From Paenibacillus_S vulneris (GTDB lineage Bacteria > Bacillota > Bacilli > Paenibacillales > NBRC-103111): a stretch of DNA of 64,000 nucleotides. How positions within the stretch are numbered: position 1 is the first letter of the stretch; each line of letters begins with the position of its first letter. The position numbers and the translations under genes are program-made. The stretch is from contig NZ_BAABJG010000003.1 of assembly GCF_039543185.1 (NCBI RefSeq), positions 124,001 to 188,000 on the forward strand, written 5' to 3'. Below the pieces are notes generated by a model. The model had not been told where the DNA came from. It searched no databases and saw only the letters and a list, made by a program, of their open reading frames with translations. Of the stretch, positions 7,924-16,415 are shown piece by piece.

Positions 7924-9285
7924 TTATCCCTTGGCTTGCGTTTGAATCTTTCGGGCGACCCGTTCCCCGAGCTCAGCAGATGCCTGATGCAGATAGCCAA
8001 GCACGATGCGTTGCGTTTCGGGAGATATGCCGGCAAGATCAGCGGCCAGGTTATCTGCCAAGTGCTCCTGCTGCACTGGTGCAAGAGCATGATAATACTG
8101 ACCGGCCTGCGCGAAGTCGTCTTGTTTGGTCAGGTCGGACCGCTCGATGCGTCCTTCCACGAATCTTCCGCTGCCGCTGGTCACAAGGGAAGCAGGCGTC
8201 CAATTGTGCTGGTGATTGATCGGAATTTTGCGGAAGTCCGGACCGAGCCGCCGGCGCTGCGAATCCCAGTAAATGTTGGCGCGTCCCTGCAGCATCTTAT
8301 CGTCTGACAGTTCTGCACCTTCCAGCAGGTTCGAAGGGGAGAAGGCGAGCTTCTCTACTTGCTCCATATAATGATCCGGATTGCGGTTTAATACCAATCT
8401 CCCGACTGGGTGCAGGGGATACTGCCGCTCATCCCATACCTTGGTATCATCCAGCGGATCGTAGGGGAGAGAGGACTCATCTTGGGGGTTCATCAGCTGT
8501 ACATAAAGCCCGTACTCGACGAGCTTTCCCGCTGCTAACGTATCGAATAAGTCCTTGCCGGCATAATCCGGATTCTCACTGGCGAGCCGGGCTGCTTCAT
8601 GACGGTCAATATATTGAATGCCCGCAAGAGGCAGCCAATGGTATTTCACATAGGTGCGGACGCCTTGTGCGTTTTTCCAGACATAAGTATTGACGCTGTG
8701 ACCCGGAATGTGGCGAAGGCTTTTGACAGTACCCGCATCGGAATAAAGCCGGACGAGAAAATGGGTTGATTCCGGCGCTCGGGCGATGAAGCCCCAGAAG
8801 CGTTCAGGATCAAGGAGATTGTTGACGGGTGACGGCAGGAAGGCCTTGATTGACTCCGGAAAGCGGATGGGATCCCGGACCAAGAACACGGGGAGATGGT
8901 TACAGACAAGATCGAACACGCCATGATCCGTATAAAATTTGGTGGCGAATCCGCGCACGTTGCGGGAAGTATCCGGCGTGCCTTTGTTGCTGACGGCCAA
9001 GGAGAATCTTACCGCGACAGGGACCTGTTGCCCCGGATGCTGCAAGAAGCAAAGCTGCGTGTAGGCCGTCATGGCATTTACGGTCTGAAAGTAGCCGAAT
9101 GCGCCATAGCCTTTGACATGCACGGGTCTTTCCAGCAGCTTTGCATGTATGAAAGTCTCCAGCGTCTCATGCAGAACGTTGTCCTGTTCCAATATGGGGC
9201 CGCGTTCGCCTACCGTCTGCGAATGAAAAGCTGAAGGAGCCTCTCCCGGCCCGTAGCTAGGGCGATTTCTCTGGTTCTCGTTCAT
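7924..9285 (-). CDS. Monofunctional heme catalase (small-subunit type)
   Basis: At 453 residues this is a small-subunit catalase; it converts hydrogen peroxide to water and oxygen in the cytoplasm. The distal His lies in RPVHVKGYGAFGYF and the distal Asn in FDLVCNHLPVFLVRD. The proximal heme-ligand Tyr lies in RANIYWDSQRRRLG. The residues next to the distal Asn (Cys before, His after) differ from the common GNN. GGAGGTTGAGAA precedes ATG 9285. Transcription ends at the hairpin at 7853-7882. No regulator gene adjoins it. Confidence 0.93.
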   Translation of the reverse strand: MNENQRNRPSYGPGEAPSAFHSQTVGERGPILEQDNVLHETLETFIHAKLLERPVHVKGYGAFGYFQTVNAMTAYTQLCFLQHPGQQVPVAVRFSLAVSNKGTPDTSRNVRGFATKFYTDHGVFDLVCNHLPVFLVRDPIRFPESIKAFLPSPVNNLLDPERFWGFIARAPESTHFLVRLYSDAGTVKSLRHIPGHSVNTYVWKNAQGVRTYVKYHWLPLAGIQYIDRHEAARLASENPDYAGKDLFDTLAAGKLVEYGLYVQLMNPQDESSLPYDPLDDTKVWDERQYPLHPVGRLVLNRNPDHYMEQVEKLAFSPSNLLEGAELSDDKMLQGRANIYWDSQRRRLGPDFRKIPINHQHNWTPASLVTSGSGRFVEGRIERSDLTKQDDFAQAGQYYHALAPVQQEHLADNLAADLAGISPETQRIVLGYLHQASAELGERVARKIQTQAKG

Positions 9286-9413
9286 TTCTCAACCTCCATA
9301 TCGGCATGCCAGTATAGTAAAAGGTATGAAATGCTTCTATGTGAATATGACAGACAGTACGGCACTTCAGGTCGAAGAACTAGAGATGGCAGCTGCGGCA
9401 AAGGACAAAAGAA

Positions 9414-9449
9414 TAGAAAAACGCACTGCCCCGGTCGCGGGCAATGCGT
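9414..9449 (-). terminator. Rho-independent terminator of the aminotransferase gene
   Basis: On the minus strand ACGCATTGCCC pairs with GGGGCAGTGCGT (one G-U pair) and is followed by TTTTT, ten bases past the stop codon region at 9459. Confidence 0.8.
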
Positions 9450-9458
9450 TAACTAGCT

Positions 9459-10751
9459 TTACTTCCTATCGGCCAAAATCTTCTTGATGCTGGTAATTTG
9501 AACACAAATGCACACGACCTCGATCGCTAATTGGAGTTCATGGATGGAGGGAAAAGTAGGAGCGATTCGAATATTCCGGTCTCGCGGGTCTTTTCCATAA
9601 GGATAAGTAGCTCCTGCATTAGTCAAGGTTACTCCAAGCCCGGCTGCCATGCTTACAACTTCTTTCGCACAATGATCCAGCGTGTTGAGACTGATGAAAT
9701 AACCCCCATTGGGTTTGCTCCACTCGGCAATCTGTTTGCCGCCCAGCTCAGCTTCAAGTTGCTGCAAAACCAAATCAAATTTCGGCTTGATAATAGCCGC
9801 CTGCTTTTGCATATGAGCCTTGAGATGTTCCGGACTTGGCAAAAATCGAACATGGCGAAGCTGGTTTATTTTATCCGGACCAATTGTTTGAACCCCAAGC
9901 TGTTTTCTAATAAAATTAATATTCTCTTCACTGGATGCCAGCATCGCAACGCCTGAGCCCGGAAACGTTATTTTGGAAGTAGAGATGAATATATAAACAC
10001 GGTTGGGGTTTCCGGCAGTTTTGCAGGCTGTCAGGATATTTTTGAGCTGATCCGGTGTATCCGATAGATGGTGAACCGTATAGGCATCATCCCAAATGAT
10101 TCGAAAATCCCTTGCCTTTGTCTCCATGCCAGCAAGCCGATCCACTACCTTATCGGAATAAGTAGTTCCTTCGGGATTGCTGTACTTGGGGACGCACCAT
10201 ATCCCTTTAATGGAATCGTCCTCTTTAACAAGGGCTTCAACGGTATCCATATCCGGGCCATCCGGATTCATATCTATCGTTATCATCTCGATGTTCAACT
10301 GCTCGCAAATGGCAAAATGTCTGTCATAACCGGGACTTGGGCAAAGAAATTTCACTTTGGGGAGCTTTCCCCAAGGTAATTCGCCCGCACCGACGCCAAG
10401 AAGCATGGCTCTGGTCAGAGTATCGTACATCATATTCAGGCTGGAATTACCGCCGATAATGATCTCTTTGGGGCTCACTCCGAGCATTTGTGCAAATAAC
10501 TCTTTCGCTTCGGGTATTCCATCGACTCCTCCATAATTGCGGTAGTCCGTACCATCAGCTGCTTTTAAGGATTCGTCTGATTTCAAAATATCCAGCATTT
10601 CCATAGATAGCTCAAGCTGCTCAGGGCAGGGCTTCCCCCGGGACATATCCAATTTCAGATTCATGCTCTTGTATTCATTGTATTTCCCCAGTAATTCTTG
10701 GTGAATAGTGTTTAATTCATGCGTCTCCAGTTTCAAAAAATCGGTTTGCAT
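9459..10751 (-). CDS. PLP-dependent aminotransferase (aspartate aminotransferase Ic / MocR-like group)
   Basis: The protein is about 430 residues of fold-type I. MSRGKPCPEQLELS at the N-terminus, YRNYGGVDGIPEAKELFA, FLCPSPGYDRHF, the SNPEG substrate loop, WDDAY (PLP-ring Asp) and the Schiff-base Lys in STSKITFPGSG are all visible. This pattern belongs to the subgroup often named aspartate aminotransferase or putative aminotransferase (PF12897-like). ATG 10751 or ATG 10757 fits the GGGGA site; a longer frame to 10793 runs into the upstream terminator. A T-box leader directly upstream, with a specifier that reads as Lys, suggests amino-acid-starvation control. A role in lysine/diaminopimelate biosynthesis is inferred, not shown. 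Confidence 0.85.
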   Translation of the reverse strand: MQTDFLKLETHELNTIHQELLGKYNEYKSMNLKLDMSRGKPCPEQLELSMEMLDILKSDESLKAADGTDYRNYGGVDGIPEAKELFAQMLGVSPKEIIIGGNSSLNMMYDTLTRAMLLGVGAGELPWGKLPKVKFLCPSPGYDRHFAICEQLNIEMITIDMNPDGPDMDTVEALVKEDDSIKGIWCVPKYSNPEGTTYSDKVVDRLAGMETKARDFRIIWDDAYTVHHLSDTPDQLKNILTACKTAGNPNRVYIFISTSKITFPGSGVAMLASSEENINFIRKQLGVQTIGPDKINQLRHVRFLPSPEHLKAHMQKQAAIIKPKFDLVLQQLEAELGGKQIAEWSKPNGGYFISLNTLDHCAKEVVSMAAGLGVTLTNAGATYPYGKDPRDRNIRIAPTFPSIHELQLAIEVVCICVQITSIKKILADRK

Positions 10752-10794
10752 CTCCATTTCCCCGCTTTCACTCCAATTTGAAAAAAAAACCAAA

Positions 10795-11100
10795 AAACTC
10801 CCGCCTTCAAGATCATGGATCTTGAGGACGAGAGTTATTAGCTTCGTGGTACCACCTCGGTTTATTGATATGTCGCCATATCAACCTTTTCGGGTACGGC
10901 AATTTGGAAGCAAATTGGTTATACCCTATCTCTATAACGGGAGATCCCGTCGCAGCATCACTAAGAAAAGAACCTATCCTAGATCCGTGCGAGGCTCCGA
11001 GCCTTTGTTCATTAAGATCCTTATTACTCCTTTCCACCGAACAGGAGCTCTCTGTAAATAACGATTCCTAATTACTGTTCTCTTCATAGCCTTGTATTTT
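10795..11100 (-). promoter_or_regulatory. T-box riboswitch leader, specifier reads AAA (Lys)
   Basis: On the minus strand the T-box core GAGGTGGTACCACG (10843-10858) is followed by a long terminator hairpin (10795-10838) and a T-run. Stem I is visible further upstream: an AG-bulge region (ACAGAGAGCTCC), a distal GGTGG loop, and an internal specifier loop with AGTA on the 5' side and GAAC on the 3' side. By analogy with glyQS (GAA-N-codon-purine), the codon after GAAC is AAA (11006-11004), then G. GGCT/AGCC closes the basal stem. Uncharged tRNA-Lys would stabilise the antiterminator. AAC (Asn), in a shifted register, is the alternative. Confidence 0.85.
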
Positions 11101-11117
11101 GTTTGAATTTTGAAAAT

Positions 11118-11147
11118 ATAGTAGCAAAGGTACGCTTGTTTTGTCAA
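11118..11147 (-). promoter_or_regulatory. Promoter of the T-box leader
   Basis: On the minus strand TTGACA (11147-11142) and TACTAT (11123-11118) are separated by 18 nt. Transcription would begin near 11110, just before stem I. The -35 box overlaps the end of the small membrane-protein gene. Confidence 0.65.
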
Positions 11148-11437
11148 CGTATAACTTCTTCTGACCGGATTCTTTTTTTGCACAAGAAAATGGCGGCAAG
11201 CAACCAAACAACAGCCCCCATAATAAACGGTAAAAGTCTAAAGTTATAATTAATGACATCATCGATTCCAAGCACCATTTTAAAGACGAATTGAAGGTTG
11301 GAAATCAAGTTCGCGCAGATTTGGTAGCTTCCTTCCGTTACTCCCTTTTTCCATCCTACCTCGTCGATGAACCACGCGAGAAGGGTTAGTACTGTATACA
11401 AGCCCAAAGAAATCATGCACCATTTTAGATATCTCAT
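11144..11437 (-). CDS. Small membrane protein (possibly YfzA-like)
   Basis: This 97-residue protein has hydrophobic segments at about residues 5-25 and 62-84, a middle amphipathic stretch (ISNLQFVFKMVLGIDDVINY) and a basic C-terminus. AGGAG lies 6 nt before ATG 11437, which supports it as a real gene. Length and layout resemble the YfzA-like family of Bacillus membrane proteins, but I am not certain. A TATAAT-like box lies near 11475-11480 on the minus strand. The function is unknown. Confidence 0.65.
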   Translation of the reverse strand: MRYLKWCMISLGLYTVLTLLAWFIDEVGWKKGVTEGSYQICANLISNLQFVFKMVLGIDDVINYNFRLLPFIMGAVVWLLAAIFLCKKRIRSEEVIR

Positions 11438-11967
11438 TAGAAACTCCTATAAAAGTATCCATTTTTTACGATTTATTCAAATTATATCATGAGAATGTAG
11501 GAAAATAGGCTGTCGAGGGGGAGAAGCAAGAAGATATTTTTTTAACAGTCATGCCTAAAAGTAGAACAAGAGAGGAATCGATGTGGGGTGGAGGAGCGGG
11601 AGCGTCCGCCTTTGAAGCTCGTGTTCCAACCGCTGCAAGCCTATAATTCGAGGAACACGACTTCAACAGCGGCCGGAATCCCACATCGGTTCCTCCTCAC
11701 GCACAAATGTACGGGTTTAACCGAATAAGGTTTTTATTTTTACCGAACATTTACCCAGCCGACAAGGTTCCCGCTTTTTTGCGTACAAATAGGCTATAAT
11801 AGTGTCTGAAATGACCATGATGGAACTCCATTATTACCGTATGATAAGAGTAAAGGATGCAACTCCTGAGAACGTTCGGGAACAACTCGACCTTGTGCCT
11901 TAAGAAAGACGGTACAGCTGCTTTCCAAGCTTGTTTTACTTTGTAAAACTGTTAGGAGGTTTTCCAA
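11438..11967. other. Intergenic region with dispersed repeat copy A and the AraC promoter
   Basis: About 530 nt hold repeat copy A (11572-11695), annotated separately. The rest carries a TATAAT box at 11795-11800 with a poor -35 region and a leader of about 160 nt with small hairpins before the AraC-type gene. No credible coding frame is present. Confidence 0.5.
11572..11695 (+). repeat. Dispersed structured repeat, copy A
   Basis: The outer stem GAGGAATCGATGTGGG / CCCACATCGGTTCCTC is 16 bp with one G-U pair. The inner stem TTGAAG(c)TCGTGTTCC / GGAACACGACTTCAA is 15 bp with one bulge. Invariant blocks shared with the other copies are GTCCGCCTTTG (11604-11614), ACCGCT in the loop (11629-11634) and CAACAGCGGC (11664-11673). 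Confidence 0.85.
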
Positions 11968-12861
11968 GTGGAGAGACAGTTACACAGCAGCCAATTTATT
12001 AAAGAGCAGTCGTTTCCGTTCTGGATCCGGCGTTTTTTTCATGACCATGAGCATGTTCCGCTGCTGCACGGGCATGACTTCGTCGAGCTGGTCTATGTCG
12101 TTCGGGGCGAGGCGCAGCATGTGTTTGAAGGGAGCTTTTACGATATCCGCTCGGGGGACGTGTTCATCATCAATCCCGGGGAGGTTCATACTTACAGCAT
12201 CAAACCCGGCAAGGAAATCGAGATCATCAACTGCTTGTTCCTGTCCGATCTGATTCAGGGCAAATGGCTGCAGGAGCTGGGCGTATCGCAGTCGATGGAC
12301 TATTTTTACGTGCATCCTTTTCTGGATAAAAGAGAGCGTTTTCACCGCTGCCTGAATTTGAACGGTCAGGATGCGACGCGCACCCAATTTTTGCTGGAGA
12401 CGATCATCCATGAATTTGAGAACCGCCAGCCGGGCTTCGAGCCGCTTATTCGGCTTCAGATGGTAGAGCTGCTTATTTTGCTGTCCCGGGCATACCGTCA
12501 TGCGGAAGGGCAAAGCGGCAGAGAGCATGTGCGCAGCAGCACAAAGCAGCTTCTTGTCCGAAGAATTTGCGGCTATTTGGAACGCTATTACGATAAAAAA
12601 ATTAGTATTTCCGACCTGTGTGAGCTATTCAATATCAGCTCGCGGCAGCTGAACCGGATTTTTAAAGAGTCGCTCGGCATGACGGTGGTGGATATGATTC
12701 ACCGGATCCGCATCGAGAGGGCGAAGCATTTATTGCTGGAAACCGATGAGAAGGTGATTACTATCGCCGGACGCGTCGGGTATGAGGACCCTGCCTTTTT
12801 CAGCCGATTGTTCCATCGGGAGGTAGGCTGCTCGCCGGGCAAATACCGTGAAACCTCCTAA
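11968..12861 (+). CDS. AraC family transcriptional regulator with cupin sensor
   Basis: This 297-residue protein has an N-terminal cupin domain (about 20-150: HGHDFVELVYVVRGEAQHVF, GDVFIINPGEVH), likely the sugar sensor. Its C-terminal two-helix-turn-helix AraC domain spans about 195-295 (KISISDLCELFNISSRQLNRIF; VGYEDPAFFSRLFHREVGCSPGKYR). GTG 11968 is preceded by TTAGGAGGTT. It is followed closely by a YesM/YesN pair and an ABC importer, so it probably activates carbohydrate-uptake genes in this cluster. Confidence 0.9.
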   Translation: MERQLHSSQFIKEQSFPFWIRRFFHDHEHVPLLHGHDFVELVYVVRGEAQHVFEGSFYDIRSGDVFIINPGEVHTYSIKPGKEIEIINCLFLSDLIQGKWLQELGVSQSMDYFYVHPFLDKRERFHRCLNLNGQDATRTQFLLETIIHEFENRQPGFEPLIRLQMVELLILLSRAYRHAEGQSGREHVRSSTKQLLVRRICGYLERYYDKKISISDLCELFNISSRQLNRIFKESLGMTVVDMIHRIRIERAKHLLLETDEKVITIAGRVGYEDPAFFSRLFHREVGCSPGKYRETS

Positions 12862-12882
12862 TCCCTTTCGCGGAGGCCGCTT

Positions 12883-14715
12883 ATGCGCTATTGGAATGAT
12901 CGGCTGCTGAAGACGAAGATGTTTATTTCCTATTCCGTCGTCTCCTTGTTCATTGTAGGGATTACCTGCGGTATTTTTTATTACAAGAATACGAGCGATA
13001 TTAAAGACCAGACGTTTTCCTTGTCGAAGATCATCTCCAAGCAGTTTTCCGAAATGATCGATCTGTACATTCAGAACATAGAGGAGCTGTCGCTTGCCAT
13101 CTCCATCGACCCGTCCATTCAGGGGATTCTGTTCGACTTTTACAAAGCGACCGATCCTGTGGAGAAAGAGGTTGTGGGCTACAAGCTGAATCCGATTTTG
13201 TTCAATTTCTCTTATCCCAAAGCGTACGTTCAGCGCATCTCCATCTACTCGCTCGATAACCATTTGTACCAATATTCCAAACGGGTGGAGCCGAGGCCGA
13301 GAAACCAGCTGACACCGGAGCAGTTGAGCGCACTAACCGTGTCCTTAAGCAAGAAGCCGTTCGTGAGTCTGCCGTCTTACGAAATCAACACGGATGAGCA
13401 GCATGCCGAGAAAGGGATTTCGTTTATCCGTAAAATTACGAAAATCCCCACCCAGACCATTATCGGCTTTGCCCAAATCGATATCAATGTAAATGCATTT
13501 AATATGGTGCTGGCGAACACCAACGCGAATGAAATGCAGCATACGATGAATGTGCTGATGGTTAACGACGAGGGCCGAATCATCTATGAGAATGGGATCG
13601 ATGCCGCAGAGAGCGCCCAGGACATGTTCGACCCTGGCGTGCTCAGCCGAAATGACACGGAGGGTGAGCTGAACTGGAGGCATACCGAGTATTTGTATAC
13701 CGTTGTCAAGTCGGGCTATACCGGGTGGAATACGGTCATCCTCATCCCCAAGGATGTGCTTCTTCAGAAGCAAAAACGCATTCAAGACATCGTCCTTCTG
13801 GTCGGTGTGCTGACGATGCTACTGATTGCTGTGGTTTCCTACCTGATGTCTCATCAAATCTTGCGGCCGCTTAACAACCTGATGCGCAACATGTCGCGAG
13901 TTGAGCTGGGTGATTTCAGCCACAGAATGGATTATTCCGGCCGCAACGAAATCGGCAAGCTGAGCCGAATGTACAACCACATGCTGGAAAGTATTTCCAG
14001 GCTAATCCACGAAGTCTATGAGTCGAAGCTGGCGGAGAAGCATGCGCAGCTATCGGCTCTGCACGCACAAATCAACCCTCACTTTTTATACAATACCCTG
14101 AACATCATGAAATCGATCAGCCGGCTGAGAGGAATCGAAGAGGTAGCCGAGATTTCCGAGTCGCTGGCCGGACTGTTTCAATACAGTATGAAAAATATGC
14201 AGCATCCGGTAAGGCTGCAGGAAGAAATCGAGCATATTCACAATTACTTCAACATTCAACAGCATCGGTTCGGCAGCCGGGTTCAGCTCTGCTGTGACAT
14301 TCCGCCTGAGCTGCTCGAAGCCCGGATACTGAAGCTGACCGTCCAACCCTTGATCGAAAACGCCTTTAATCACGGCCTCCGCAGAACCAAATCGGGAGGC
14401 TGCATTACGCTTCGTGCAGCGGAAGCTCAAGGGATGCTCACGATCACCGTTCACGACAACGGAGAAGGAATAAGTGCCAAGACCTTAGCCCAGCTGCAGA
14501 AAGCGTTCCAGATGTCCAATGCGCTGAATTTTTATGAGAATGCCGGCCACGGCATCGGATTATTGAATATTCGCCAACGGATTCAGCTGTATTACGGCAA
14601 AGAATACGGGTTAACCGTTGCCAGCAAGCCGGGTGAAGGAACCTCTGTTTCCTTGGTCTTACCGTTCGTTACGGAGGTCAAAGAAAGCCGCAAGGCGGAG
14701 GAGGCTGCGCTATGA
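12883..14715 (+). CDS. YesM-type sensor histidine kinase
   Basis: This 610-residue membrane kinase has TM1 at about 12-34, an extracytoplasmic sensor of about 260 residues and TM2 at about 300-322. A HAMP domain follows (QILRPLNNLMRNMSRVELGD), then a His_kinase (LytS/YesM) domain with the phospho-acceptor His400 in HAQINPHFLYNTLN, and an HATPase domain with LIENAFNHG (N box), DNGEGIS and GHGIGLLNI. These kinases sense extracellular saccharides or binding-protein complexes. The stop overlaps the response-regulator start in ATGA, so the two are coupled. GGAGG precedes ATG 12883. Confidence 0.93.
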   Translation: MRYWNDRLLKTKMFISYSVVSLFIVGITCGIFYYKNTSDIKDQTFSLSKIISKQFSEMIDLYIQNIEELSLAISIDPSIQGILFDFYKATDPVEKEVVGYKLNPILFNFSYPKAYVQRISIYSLDNHLYQYSKRVEPRPRNQLTPEQLSALTVSLSKKPFVSLPSYEINTDEQHAEKGISFIRKITKIPTQTIIGFAQIDINVNAFNMVLANTNANEMQHTMNVLMVNDEGRIIYENGIDAAESAQDMFDPGVLSRNDTEGELNWRHTEYLYTVVKSGYTGWNTVILIPKDVLLQKQKRIQDIVLLVGVLTMLLIAVVSYLMSHQILRPLNNLMRNMSRVELGDFSHRMDYSGRNEIGKLSRMYNHMLESISRLIHEVYESKLAEKHAQLSALHAQINPHFLYNTLNIMKSISRLRGIEEVAEISESLAGLFQYSMKNMQHPVRLQEEIEHIHNYFNIQQHRFGSRVQLCCDIPPELLEARILKLTVQPLIENAFNHGLRRTKSGGCITLRAAEAQGMLTITVHDNGEGISAKTLAQLQKAFQMSNALNFYENAGHGIGLLNIRQRIQLYYGKEYGLTVASKPGEGTSVSLVLPFVTEVKESRKAEEAAL

Positions 14716-16253
14716 ATATTTTTGTAGTGGAGGATGAGCGGTGGGCTCTGGCGGAGCTGGAACAGATGATGCAGGCCCAGTATGGCGCCAGGCACCGGAT
14801 TCACGCCTTCGATAATGGGGATGATGCTTTAACGGCTGTAGGCCGGCTGCGTCCGAGCCTCGTGCTGACGGATATTAACATGCCGGGAATCGATGGACTG
14901 GAGCTGATTGAAGAGCTGGCCAAGCTGGATTCCTCGATCAAATGCATCATCCTGAGCGTTCACGATGAATTCGAATATGCCCGGCAGAGCATGAGGTTCG
15001 GCGTGGGGGAGTATTTATTGAAGCCGGTGAAGAAGGAGGCTTTGTTTCAAGCCATCGACCATGCGCTTGTCCATATCGAGGAGGAAAGAAGAAGAAGGAG
15101 CGAATGGTTCGCAGGCTCACTTGCCCAAATGCTGCTGTCGGAGGAAGTAAGGCTTGAAAGGGCAGAGATTGAGCGAGAAGTGAACCGCTCTATGTACGGG
15201 ATGGTACTGCTCTCGATAGGTTCAAAAGATACGCCGCCTATCTGGAGGCAGGTAGATCAAGAAATCCATTCCCTGGAACAACAGCTGCAGTATGGCGGCG
15301 ATCCGGAGAGAGCCATGGTCAGCGTCGATCTGGATGCCAGGCACAGGTTGCTGCTCCTTCCTATGCTTCCCGCAGAGGAATCTCTGCTGCGGTCCGCCTT
15401 GCCCCATCTCTTTGATCGGCTTAAGCGGCTTAACGCACATCTTCAGATGGCGTTCGCCGTTAAGAAGGAGAAGGAGCCGGTTCGCAGCCTGTTTTTGCAG
15501 CTGAAGCAGTGCATAGAGGAGCAGGCGGTTTTCGGTATGTCAGCCTACCTTATTCCGGGCATGAAACGGCAGGAGGCTGATCTGCTGAAGGTGTGGGATA
15601 AAGTCCGCGCGATGGACGTTCATTACAGAAAAGGCGATTTGCTCAAGGGACATCAGGTGCTGGATTGCATTATTGAGGAATTGACTCAAAAGCGTGTGAC
15701 GAGGCATCAGCTGAAGCTGTTCGTGCAGGATATGCTGTTCTCGCTGCATTACCGTCTTGCGGCCTCGAGCGGCGGGCTGGTGAGCTGGACGGATTGGCAG
15801 GAGGATTTGCGCAGCTTGAACGGCTGCACCAGCTATGCCGAGCTGACGCAATGGCTGCAGGAGAAGCTGGTTGATTTGTATTGCGGACATGAGCCTCAAG
15901 ACGAGAATCCCAAAGGGCTTGTTCCCATGCTGCTGCAGCATATTCATCGACATTATCAGAACAACATCTCGCTGCAGCAGTTCGCCTGCGATCATCACAT
16001 CAGTCTGGGCTACTTGTCCCGGATGTTCAAGAGTCAGACCGGCACGACCTTCTCCGAATACATCACCGGTTACCGCATCCGCAAGGCGAAGGAGCTGCTG
16101 AGCGGGGGCGTCGACCGGCTTCAGGAGGTCAGCCAACTGGTCGGTTATGAGGATACGAAGCATTTTAGCGCGCTGTTCAAAAAGTATGTCGGCCAGACCC
16201 CTATGGCGTATGCAAGAGAGAATAGTGCCATTAGGAAAAATTCCCCCCTTTAA
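14712..16253 (+). CDS. YesN-type response regulator with AraC DNA-binding domain
   Basis: This 513-residue protein has an N-terminal receiver domain (acidic E7/D8, phospho-acceptor Asp54 in VLTDINMPGIDG, conserved Lys104 in YLLKPVK). A long middle region follows, then a C-terminal AraC helix-turn-helix pair (NISLQQFACDHHISLGYLSR; VSQLVGYEDTKHFSALFKKY). It is the cognate regulator of the adjoining YesM kinase. The binding-protein gene 160 nt downstream is the obvious target. Confidence 0.93.
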   Translation: MNIFVVEDERWALAELEQMMQAQYGARHRIHAFDNGDDALTAVGRLRPSLVLTDINMPGIDGLELIEELAKLDSSIKCIILSVHDEFEYARQSMRFGVGEYLLKPVKKEALFQAIDHALVHIEEERRRRSEWFAGSLAQMLLSEEVRLERAEIEREVNRSMYGMVLLSIGSKDTPPIWRQVDQEIHSLEQQLQYGGDPERAMVSVDLDARHRLLLLPMLPAEESLLRSALPHLFDRLKRLNAHLQMAFAVKKEKEPVRSLFLQLKQCIEEQAVFGMSAYLIPGMKRQEADLLKVWDKVRAMDVHYRKGDLLKGHQVLDCIIEELTQKRVTRHQLKLFVQDMLFSLHYRLAASSGGLVSWTDWQEDLRSLNGCTSYAELTQWLQEKLVDLYCGHEPQDENPKGLVPMLLQHIHRHYQNNISLQQFACDHHISLGYLSRMFKSQTGTTFSEYITGYRIRKAKELLSGGVDRLQEVSQLVGYEDTKHFSALFKKYVGQTPMAYARENSAIRKNSPL

Positions 16254-16415
16254 TCCGTACAAATCACCTGTATTCGCTGTACACAGGGCCCGCTTACAAT
16301 AAACCTACAACAAGTCAACGTAAAGCTCGGTCGCCATCGGGTATGCTCTTCTCAATAAGCGAATGCTTACGAAGCAGGTTATTCCTTCAGACAAACACTA
16401 AGGGAGGAAAGAAAG

